Assembly: GCA_030632525.1 (NCBI GenBank)
Contig: DAOVUP010000082.1
Coordinates: forward strand, 1 to 6,864
Direction of reading: 5' to 3'
DNA: 6,864 nucleotides
Source: Desulfobacteraceae bacterium
Lineage (GTDB): Bacteria; Desulfobacterota; DSM-4660; Desulfatiglandales; Desulfatiglandaceae
Shown: positions 1 through 5,582 of the stretch, one piece after another
How positions within the stretch are numbered: position 1 is the stretch's first letter
Layout of the letters: the number at the start of each line of letters is the position of its first letter
Translations under genes and position numbers: made by a program
The notes under the pieces: generated by a model
What the model was told of the DNA's origin: nothing
What the model saw: the letters and a program-made list of their open reading frames with translations, nothing else
Database searches by the model: none

Positions 1-623
1 ATGACAACATGCTCCCCGGTAAGGGCTATATGCGCATTTTTGAGGCGCTGATCTGTCTCTTTTGAAACAAAATCCAATTCGGTCTCTTCAGGAGGATCAG
101 ATCGAATAAATTCCTTTGTCAGGGCCGCAGCGCCTAAGGGCACCGACTTTGCCTCTACCTTCCCCTTGTTGTCATAAAAAAACTCCGTGGTCCCACCGCC
201 CAGGTCAAAAACGAGAAATGGGCCTCCTTTGATATTTAAGGAGTTCAGGGCTCCTTTGCCACTTAGCAGGGCCGCTCTTTCACCTGATATGAGCCCAATT
301 CGAATATTGGTCTGTTCATAAATATAGTCAAGGAATTGGTCTCGATTTATTGCATCTCTGATGACACCTGTAGCAACCCCATATACCCGCCGGACGTGGA
401 AATCCGCAAGCAGGTGTGAAAACTCGTGCATCACCCTCAAGACCCGTGCAAAGGCATCCGGACCGATTATTTTTTTTTCTCCGGACTCAAAACCTTCAGC
501 AAGACGGATATAAGCCCTTTTTCGAACCAGAGGTCTCAAACGCCCCGACGAACATGACTGCTGGGCAATGAGAAGCCTTGCGGTGTGACTGCCCAAATCA
601 ATGGAGGCAACTGGCTGTTTCAT
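1..623 (-). CDS. Ppx/GppA-family phosphatase-like protein, N-terminal part (runs off left edge)
   Basis: Translating the - strand from the ATG at 623-621 gives 207 open codons to the window edge; the C-terminus is missing. The protein has the ASKHA fold signatures of exopolyphosphatase/pppGpp phosphatases: an N-terminal phosphate loop D-L-G-S at residues 9-12 followed by R16, the ATGVIRDAINRD block at about 84-95, an ISGE motif at 112-115 and a second phosphate loop DLGGGTTE at 140-147. Family members hydrolyse polyphosphate or pppGpp in the cytoplasm. Oddly, the usual ISGxEEA block reads ISGERAA here, so the two conserved acidic residues, one of them thought to be catalytic, are Arg and Ala. 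Activity is therefore uncertain and a sensor or altered-specificity role is possible. No strong Shine-Dalgarno precedes the start. It is transcribed away from the rnf operon and need not be functionally linked to it. Confidence 0.9.
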   Translation of the reverse strand, partial: MKQPVASIDLGSHTARLLIAQQSCSSGRLRPLVRKRAYIRLAEGFESGEKKIIGPDAFARVLRVMHEFSHLLADFHVRRVYGVATGVIRDAINRDQFLDYIYEQTNIRIGLISGERAALLSGKGALNSLNIKGGPFLVFDLGGGTTEFFYDNKGKVEAKSVPLGAAALTKEFIRSDPPEETELDFVSKETDQRLKNAHIALTGEHVV

Positions 624-662
624 CTTCGAATTGTATTAAATGGGGGAAAGTTTTGAGGATAC

Positions 663-691
663 TTTTTAACAGACATTAGCAACCATGTCAA
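663..691 (-). promoter_or_regulatory. Candidate sigma70-type promoter for the Ppx/GppA-like gene
   Basis: On the - strand a perfect TTGACA (691-686) is followed after 17 bases by TAAAAA (668-663), four of six matches to TATAAT. The predicted start near 656 gives a leader of about 33 nt before the ATG at 623. This is consensus matching only. Confidence 0.45.
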
Positions 692-749
692 TCCATTGGC
701 CCGTCCATGTACCTGTGCAAAGAAAAAATGGACTCAGTTCAAAACTTGC

Positions 750-777
750 TTGACAAACGCATATCCTTTTCTGTAAA
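750..777 (+). promoter_or_regulatory. Candidate sigma70-type promoter for the cytochrome-rnf operon
   Basis: A perfect TTGACA at 750-755 is followed after 16 bases by TGTAAA at 772-777, four of six matches to TATAAT. It is the best match I found upstream of the operon, and would start transcription near 784. It is consensus matching only; an additional promoter nearer the cytochrome start cannot be excluded. Confidence 0.4.
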
Positions 778-789
778 GAGACGCCTATG

Positions 790-803
790 TGTGATTTTTC
801 ACA
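790..803. promoter_or_regulatory. Palindrome TGTGA-N4-TCACA, possible CRP/FNR-superfamily operator
   Basis: A perfect 5+5 bp inverted repeat with a TTTT spacer. The half-sites match the CRP-type TGTGA/TCACA core, but the spacer is 4 rather than the usual 6, giving the 14-bp span typical of FNR sites. It sits just downstream of the predicted transcription start near 784, where a bound regulator would be expected to repress. CRP/FNR relatives such as HcpR regulate energy genes in sulfate reducers; assignment to any one regulator is an inference. Confidence 0.35.
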
Positions 804-949
804 TGTTATCTATCTCATATTTCAAAGCTCTGGACTATGCCCGCACCTTTGCTTGAAGAAGGGTAGTAAAAAGACATACATATCCCAAAGGTCTCCAATG
901 GGATTGCAGGAATATGCTATTAGACCTAACGCACTGAGGATACAGGATA

Positions 950-1321
950 ATGGAAGTTAAAACAGAACGATTGATCGCTTATTGCCTCGCAGCAATACTC
1001 CTTATAGTGGGTGTGATCTGTTACGCGGCTTTTGCAAAAAAAACCCCTGAACAGCCCTTGAGGATCATGTTTAAAAATACCGGAGGGAATGTCCTGTTTG
1101 ACCATAAAGAACATATGTCCGAATCTGGCTATGGCATCGAATGCGCCGATTGCCATCATGACCTTGAAAACGAAGGAGATAAACCGTCTGCGTGTGGGGA
1201 ATGTCATTTAGATGACAGCGAGGACTCCCCAAAAAAACCGGATGCCTTTCATAAACAGTGCAAGACCTGTCACGAAGACGGTGGGGGGCCGGTTAATTGT
1301 GCAGAATGCCATGCTATGTAA
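950..1321 (+). CDS. Membrane-anchored tetraheme cytochrome c3-type protein
   Basis: A 123-residue protein with an N-terminal hydrophobic segment (about 8-28) that looks like an uncleaved anchor placing the rest in the periplasm. Four CXXCH heme-attachment motifs start at C65, C82, C104 and C117. There are exactly eight histidines: four in the motifs (69, 86, 108, 121) and four others (52, 55, 70, 101). This is the number needed for bis-histidine ligation of four hemes. The FDHKEH pair, the doubled His after the first motif and a His just before the third CXXCH match the cytochrome c3 layout. A GAGGA sequence at 936-940 supports the start. It lies 46 bases before rnfC and probably shares its transcript. 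Multiheme cytochromes are known beside rnf genes in Desulfovibrio and Methanosarcina, where they exchange electrons on the outer face; the same role here is inferred. Confidence 0.93.
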   Translation: MEVKTERLIAYCLAAILLIVGVICYAAFAKKTPEQPLRIMFKNTGGNVLFDHKEHMSESGYGIECADCHHDLENEGDKPSACGECHLDDSEDSPKKPDAFHKQCKTCHEDGGGPVNCAECHAM

Positions 1322-1367
1322 GGGATTGAGGAATTGAAGAATCACCCCTCGTGGGCAGGAGATAAAA

Positions 1368-2654
1368 ATGATAAAAAAGCCGTTTTTCGGTTTGGGAAAA
1401 TCTAAGCTACAATACTCAGGGATTAAAAATATTGAGGGAAAAGATGTCAAAGAAATTCCCCCCTCAACCAGGATTACCCTCATGCACAAGTCACCCGACG
1501 GCGAACTGGGCGAACTTGTTCTCTCAATCGGGGATGAAGTCCGAACAGGACAGAAACTAAATCTTCGTGAGATCGGGGAAGAGTATCTGACTTCAACAGC
1601 AACAGGTACGATCACCGACATATCACATACCACAGAATATACCGGCCAAACCTTTACTTCGGTTTCAATTGAAGCAAAACCTAAGGACCTGTGGGATGAT
1701 GAATTCGAAAAGACTGGAAAAGACACAGCCCCTGAAAACGCCCTTACCTTTTTGTCGTGCCTCCCTGGAATATCTGATCTTTCCTCTTTTATCAAAACAG
1801 ACAACCCCCTGAACACGATCATCATCAACGGCCTCGATCGAGATCTGTTGATTGCCACAAACCAGATAATCGTAAAAACCGAGGCTGAGCATTTAGCCGA
1901 AGGGATCGAATATTTAAAGAAAATCACGGGGGTTAGCAGGATCATCCTTGTAGTTCCCCCCTCACTGCGTATGGAGGCAGAAAAAAGCGGCGCTGAAGTT
2001 AAAGTCATCGAGCCTGTCTACCCTGATGCAATCCCCGGTCTGCTGATGAAAAGGATTCTCGACAATCCAGTCCCTCCATCAAAAAACTTTGAAGATCTGG
2101 GAGTCGCTTTTATCAGCCCTGAGGCTGTTGTGGCTTTGAGGACAGCCTTTGTGGAAGGAAAACTGCCTGTTACCAAGGTGTTAACTGTCATTGACAAAGA
2201 TAACAGACTTACCTGCATCAAGGCCAGGATAGGGACACCGGTCAGGGACATTCTCAGCACCCTGAATATAGACGTATCCCATGGGGATCGCTTGGTTTTT
2301 GGCGGTCCCATGTCGGGTCAGGGTATCTACTCGGAGGATATGCCGATACTACATGATACGGATGCCATTATGGTGCAGGACAAGAGCCAGGTGAATCCCT
2401 CAGGTAATGACCCATGTATTAACTGTGGGGAATGCGTCAGGGTATGTCCTGCCAAAATACCTGTGAACATGCTCATACGGCTCCTTGAAAACGGACTGTA
2501 TGAAGAGGCGGCTCAAGAGTATGACCTTCTTTCCTGTGTAGAATGCGGCCTTTGCAGTTATGTATGTGAGATGCGAATCCCCATATCCCATTATATCATG
2601 CTTGGAAAACACGAACTTCCTTTAACAGAAGGCCTGGAGGAATCGAATGACTAA
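1368..2654 (+). CDS. rnfC: Rnf complex subunit RnfC, with divergent FMN/NADH-binding domain
   Basis: 428 residues, close to the short RnfC form without the long repetitive C-terminal tail of E. coli RsxC. RnfC is the cytoplasmic peripheral subunit that normally carries FMN, the NADH site and two [4Fe-4S] clusters. An N-terminal barrel-sandwich/lipoyl-like region (about 35-90), the RIGTPVRDIL block at 287-296, the GGPMSG loop at 312-317 and two cluster motifs identify it. The cluster cysteines are C350/C353/C356/C360 and C390/C393/C396/C400; the second motif has Glu rather than Pro after its last Cys. The expected GLGGAGFPT loop is absent (FLSCLPGISDL at 128-138) and the ECEPYxT signature reads LDRDLLIAT at 156-164, so classical FMN/NADH binding is doubtful. 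AGGAG at 1357-1361 supports the start. It overlaps rnfD by 8 bp. Confidence 0.95.
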   Translation: MIKKPFFGLGKSKLQYSGIKNIEGKDVKEIPPSTRITLMHKSPDGELGELVLSIGDEVRTGQKLNLREIGEEYLTSTATGTITDISHTTEYTGQTFTSVSIEAKPKDLWDDEFEKTGKDTAPENALTFLSCLPGISDLSSFIKTDNPLNTIIINGLDRDLLIATNQIIVKTEAEHLAEGIEYLKKITGVSRIILVVPPSLRMEAEKSGAEVKVIEPVYPDAIPGLLMKRILDNPVPPSKNFEDLGVAFISPEAVVALRTAFVEGKLPVTKVLTVIDKDNRLTCIKARIGTPVRDILSTLNIDVSHGDRLVFGGPMSGQGIYSEDMPILHDTDAIMVQDKSQVNPSGNDPCINCGECVRVCPAKIPVNMLIRLLENGLYEEAAQEYDLLSCVECGLCSYVCEMRIPISHYIMLGKHELPLTEGLEESND

Positions 2655-3615
2655 CCAGAAACTTTTTGTCAGTTCCCATGCCCCTTACTGGCACAACAAG
2701 AGCAGCCTCTCAATGAAGAGTTATAATATTATGCTGGCTGCCCTTCCCGCGGTAATAATGGGGATATATCAGTACGGCCCCCCTGCCCTTGGTGTTGTGG
2801 CCCTCTCTGTCTCCACGGCCATGATCTGGGAACTTATCATGAATTATGTGACAAAACGCCCGGCCAGCATCGGAGACGGCAACGCCGCTGTTATCGGTCT
2901 TCTCCTGGCAATGCTCCTACCTGCATCAACACCATGGTGGACGGTCCTTATAGGAACTTTTCTTGCAATTGTGGTGGGAAAACAGATCTTTGGCGGTATT
3001 GGCTGCAATCCACTCAACCCCGCATTGGTTTCCATTGCAATAATACTGCTCTCATGGAAAGGGCTTTTGGATTTTGATGAGGCCTTGGTTAATTACGATC
3101 TTGGATTTTATATGGTATACCCACTGGCCGCTCTCAAGTATCTCGGGACCTCAGTGGTCTCCAACTACTCTGTGGGCGATCTCCTTATGGGCCAGTATGC
3201 AGGCGCAATAGGTTCCACCTTCGGTCTCGGTTTAATCATTGGGGGGATTTACCTTATTCTTCGCGGGATGATCCGCTGGGAGATATCGATCTCCTTTTTA
3301 GCCGGAGTCTTCGTGACCGCCTTTTTCTTTAACATTGCCGATTCTGAAAAATATGCCGGCCCGCTGTTCCATCTCTTGACAGGATACACCCTGATAGGAG
3401 CCTTCTTCCTCGCCACCGAAGATTCATCATCACCTGTGAATTTTATCCCCATGTTGATATACGGGGCGTGCGCCGGGTTTCTCACGGTTCTCATCCGAAA
3501 CATAGGCGCTTTTGTTGATGGAACAGTCTTTGCCATCCTTATGATGAATATTGCCAACCCGCTTCTGGACAAGATCAGACCAAAGGCCTTAGGAAAGGGG
3601 ATTAAGCATGCGTGA
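2647..3615 (+). CDS. rnfD: Rnf complex membrane subunit RnfD, lacking the expected flavin-accepting Thr
   Basis: 322 residues, a polytopic inner-membrane protein of the NqrB/RnfD family. RnfD normally carries a covalent FMN that ApbE attaches to a Thr in a SGAT/SQATPL-type motif. Recognisable family blocks are the N-terminal SSHAPYWHNK (9-18), DGNAAVIGLLLA (77-88), GGIGCNPLNPAL (116-127), IIGGIYLILRG (197-207), FLATEDSSSP (254-263) and the C-terminal AILMMNIANPLLD (296-308). In the flavinylation region the sequence reads FYMVYPLAALK (154-164): Tyr158 takes the place of the acceptor Thr and the preceding loop is shorter than in E. coli RsxD. A covalent flavin is thus unlikely at the usual place. 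GGAGGA at 2636-2641, inside rnfC, fixes the start; 8-bp overlaps with both rnfC and rnfG point to translational coupling. Confidence 0.95.
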   Translation: MTNQKLFVSSHAPYWHNKSSLSMKSYNIMLAALPAVIMGIYQYGPPALGVVALSVSTAMIWELIMNYVTKRPASIGDGNAAVIGLLLAMLLPASTPWWTVLIGTFLAIVVGKQIFGGIGCNPLNPALVSIAIILLSWKGLLDFDEALVNYDLGFYMVYPLAALKYLGTSVVSNYSVGDLLMGQYAGAIGSTFGLGLIIGGIYLILRGMIRWEISISFLAGVFVTAFFFNIADSEKYAGPLFHLLTGYTLIGAFFLATEDSSSPVNFIPMLIYGACAGFLTVLIRNIGAFVDGTVFAILMMNIANPLLDKIRPKALGKGIKHA

Positions 3616-4201
3616 AATGTTAAAGCTTTTCATAGCCGTTGTTGTCTTCAGCTGTCTCTCAGGGGGTGTTCTGGCCGCAATTCAGAACGTAACCAAGGAA
3701 AGGATAGAATACCAGCAGCTCAAATTCGTCAAAGGCCCCACCATAAAAAACATCATGGAAGGAGCCTCAAACGATCCCCTTATTGATCGGTTGAGGATCG
3801 TTGATGAGTCCAAGGAGATGCATCTCTTTATTGGGGAATTTGAGGGAAAACGCAACACTGTTGCCTTTGAAACCTTTGGAAAGGGCTTCGGCGGTGCAAT
3901 GGGTGTTATTGTGGGGGTGAACCTGGAAAACGACGAGATCATCGGGGTCGGAGTAACGACCCATAGCGAAACCCCTGGCGTGGGTTCAAAGGCCAAGACC
4001 GATCCTGACTTCACTGCCCAGTTCAAGGGACTGTCCATATTGGATCCTTTTAAGGTCAAGACCGATGGCGGACAGATTGACGCGTTGAGCGGAGCTACCA
4101 TATCTTCTCGAGGGGTGTGCGGGGCGGTTGTTGAGGCCGGTGAGATCTATAAGAGACTTAAACCAACGATAATTGAAAAAATGAAAGAAAAAAAAGGCTA
4201 A
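3608..4201 (+). CDS. rnfG: Rnf complex subunit RnfG, covalent FMN protein
   Basis: 197 residues with a single N-terminal membrane anchor (about 5-25) and a periplasmic FMN-binding domain. The motif D-A-L-S-G-A-T at 158-164 is the ApbE-dependent flavinylation site, and T164 (codon 4097-4099) is the expected FMN-phosphoester residue. The THSETPGVGSKA block at 117-128 is the other family hallmark. In Rnf complexes RnfG passes electrons on the periplasmic side and in some organisms contacts multiheme cytochromes, so it is the natural partner for the cytochrome at the head of this operon. The start lies within the last codons of rnfD, with AGGAAAGGGG at 3591-3600 as ribosome binding region. No apbE gene is in the window. 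Confidence 0.95.
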   Translation: MREMLKLFIAVVVFSCLSGGVLAAIQNVTKERIEYQQLKFVKGPTIKNIMEGASNDPLIDRLRIVDESKEMHLFIGEFEGKRNTVAFETFGKGFGGAMGVIVGVNLENDEIIGVGVTTHSETPGVGSKAKTDPDFTAQFKGLSILDPFKVKTDGGQIDALSGATISSRGVCGAVVEAGEIYKRLKPTIIEKMKEKKG

Positions 4202-4215
4202 GGGGCTAACCGATT

Positions 4216-4809
4216 ATGGCTAAAACAGCTGTTCAGGAATTCACAAAAGGGCTTTGGGCTGAAATCCCTCCATTTAGACTCGTTCTTGGTCTATGCCCGG
4301 TATTGGCGGTGACCAAGACTGTGGAAAACGGTATCGGAATGGGTGTAGCAACCACATTCGTGCTCATCTGTTCCAACATCCTCATCTCATTGCTCAGAAA
4401 CGTGATACCCAAAAAGGTGAGAATCGCCTGTTTCATCGTGGTTATTGCCACCTTTGTAACCGTCGTAGAACTGGTGATGCAGGCCTTTGCCTACCCCCTC
4501 TTTTTGAAGCTTGGGATATTTATCCCCCTCATCGTTGTCAACTGTATTGTCCTTGGCCGCGCAGAGGCCTTTGCCGCCAAGAACGGGGTGGTTGCCTCTT
4601 TTGCCGACGGCCTCGGCATAGGGGTGGGTTTCACACTCTCCCTTACCGCCCTCGCCATAGTGCGGGAGATCCTTGGAAACGGGACTTTTTACGATATCCC
4701 GGTGTTTGGCCCGAGTTTTGAGCCTTTTTCCTTTATGGTGCAGGCGCCTGGGGCCTTTGTCTGCTTAGGGCTTATGCTGTGCATCATGAACATGCTAGGG
4801 AAGAAGTAG
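4216..4809 (+). CDS. rnfE: Rnf complex membrane subunit RnfE
   Basis: 197 residues with about six membrane segments, the usual length for RnfE/NqrD. RnfE and RnfA are homologous, oppositely oriented membrane proteins that together hold an intramembrane [2Fe-2S] cluster linking the cytoplasmic and periplasmic halves of the electron path. The two conserved cysteines are present: C27 in GLCPVLAVT and C110 in VNCIVLGRAEAFA. The EILGNGTFYDIP segment near the end of the protein is also typical. It follows rnfG by 14 bases with AGGGG at 4201-4205, a rather weak and distant ribosome binding site. No unusual substitutions were noticed, unlike in RnfC and RnfD. Confidence 0.95.
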   Translation: MAKTAVQEFTKGLWAEIPPFRLVLGLCPVLAVTKTVENGIGMGVATTFVLICSNILISLLRNVIPKKVRIACFIVVIATFVTVVELVMQAFAYPLFLKLGIFIPLIVVNCIVLGRAEAFAAKNGVVASFADGLGIGVGFTLSLTALAIVREILGNGTFYDIPVFGPSFEPFSFMVQAPGAFVCLGLMLCIMNMLGKK

Positions 4810-4816
4810 GAGAGCT

Positions 4817-4856
4817 GAAACTTCAAATTTCAAGTTTCAAGTTTCAAATATCAAAG
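4817..4856. repeat. Heptad tandem repeat overlapping a 22-bp palindrome between rnfE and rnfA
   Basis: Five successive 7-mers read TTCAAAT, TTCAAGT, TTCAAGT, TTCAAAT, ATCAAAG (4822-4856). The last runs into the AAGGAG of rnfA at 4854-4859. The left part also forms a near-perfect palindrome, GAAACTT (4817-4823) against AAGTTTC (4832-4838), with one mismatched pair around an AAATTT core. There is no T-run, so it does not look like a rho-independent terminator. Function unknown. Confidence 0.8.
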
Positions 4857-4866
4857 GAGTCGTTAG

Positions 4867-5442
4867 ATGACCGATTATATTTTGCTGATAGTAGCCTGTA
4901 TCTTCGTCAACAATATCCTGTTGATGCAGTATCTCGGGAATTGTCCTTTCCTGGGGGTTTCCAAGAAAATGGAGACCGCCGTGGGCATGGCAATGGCGGT
5001 TATTTTTGTCCTGGTCATGGCCGGAGCAATCACATGGATCGTCGATGTCTATCTCCTGAAGACCTTTGGTCTCGAATACCTGCGGACCCTCTCATTTATT
5101 CTGGTAATTGCGTCTCTTGTCCAATTTGTGGAGATGTTCCTGAGGAAAAGTATACCGGGTCTCTATGCCGGTCTCGGAATATTTCTCCCCCTGATCACCA
5201 CCAATTGCGCAGTTATGGGTGTCTGCCTTATCAACATTATGGAGGAATACAGCTTCACCCAGGCCCTGGTGGCATCTTTCAGCTACGCGGTAGGTTTCGG
5301 ATTGGCCCTGGTCCTTTTTGCCGGAGTTCGTGAACGAATAATCCTGGCAAGGGTTCCAAAACCTCTTCAGGATACTTCCATCGGTCTGGTCACGGCCGGA
5401 ATGCTGTCCCTTGCCTTCTTCGCATTCAAGGGGATGGTGTAG
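4867..5442 (+). CDS. rnfA: Rnf complex membrane subunit RnfA
   Basis: 191 residues, the normal RnfA/NqrE length, with about six membrane segments. The conserved cluster cysteines are C26 in GNCPFLGVS and C114 in TTNCAVMGV, partners of C27 and C110 in RnfE for the membrane-embedded [2Fe-2S] centre. The N-terminal block of RnfA (GNCPFLGVSKKMETAVGM) visibly resembles that of RnfE (GLCPVLAVTKTVENGIGM), reflecting their common ancestry. AAGGAG at 4854-4859, 7 bases before the ATG, is a strong ribosome binding site. The 57-base gap before it is filled by a tandem repeat, a break in the otherwise tight packing from rnfC through rnfE. Confidence 0.96.
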   Translation: MTDYILLIVACIFVNNILLMQYLGNCPFLGVSKKMETAVGMAMAVIFVLVMAGAITWIVDVYLLKTFGLEYLRTLSFILVIASLVQFVEMFLRKSIPGLYAGLGIFLPLITTNCAVMGVCLINIMEEYSFTQALVASFSYAVGFGLALVLFAGVRERIILARVPKPLQDTSIGLVTAGMLSLAFFAFKGMV

Positions 5443-5453
5443 GGATTGAATAG

Positions 5454-5538
5454 TGTGAAATGTGAAGTGTGGAGTTAAAAGTTTAAATCGGAATATTTCC
5501 TTTTTTAACTTTAGACACTCCAAACTCGTAACTTCAAA
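5454..5538. repeat. 85-bp imperfect palindrome between rnfA and rnfB
   Basis: Left arm 5454-5487 and right arm about 5501-5538 are imperfect inverted copies, best around GTGTGGAGT (5467-5475) against ACTCCAAAC (5517-5525) and the flanking TAAAAGTT/AACTTTA stretches. A small hairpin, GGAA-TAT-TTCC at 5490-5500, sits at the centre and is followed by a T-run. It could be a REP/MITE-like element or an RNA structure that tunes expression or stability between rnfA and rnfB. Terminator function is unlikely because the outer arm is not followed by Ts and rnfB belongs to the same complex. Confidence 0.65.
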
Positions 5539-5582
5539 CTTGGAAAAACAAATAACGATCTAACCAAACCTGGAGGACCAAC

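Larger units (their letters stand above)
624..949. other. Divergent intergenic region between the Ppx/GppA-like gene and the rnf operon
   Basis: These 326 bases hold no credible gene. They contain a candidate - strand promoter near 663-691, a candidate + strand promoter near 750-777 and a short palindrome at 790-803. If the + promoter is used, the cytochrome message would have a leader of about 165 nt. The only small reading frame noticed in the leader (ATG at 803, 17 codons) has no ribosome binding site. No tRNA, recognised riboswitch or clear rho-independent terminator was seen. Confidence 0.7.

Noticed and set aside
838..853. Possible sigma54 promoter ending in TTGCT
   Set aside because: The -12 GC element fits but the essential -24 GG is replaced by GC (TGCCCG), so the match fails at an invariant position.
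803..856. 17-codon leader peptide frame before the cytochrome gene
   Set aside because: No ribosome binding site, no regulatory codon run and no attenuator-like hairpin were seen.
1208..2008. Long open frame on the - strand across the cytochrome end and rnfC
   Set aside because: It is antisense to two clear genes, has no family motifs and no supporting ribosome binding site; it reflects the codon pattern of the + strand genes.
4293..4721. + strand open frame inside rnfE
   Set aside because: It is an out-of-frame shadow of rnfE, rich in Arg, His and Cys and without hydrophobic segments or recognisable motifs.
4779..5333. + strand open frame spanning the end of rnfE, the repeat and most of rnfA
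   Set aside because: It is out of frame with both real genes; its N-terminal part simply reads through the heptad repeat.
5490..5506. Rho-independent terminator after rnfA (GGAA-TAT-TTCC then Ts)
   Set aside because: A 4-bp stem is too weak for termination, and a stop here would cut rnfB off from its own complex.
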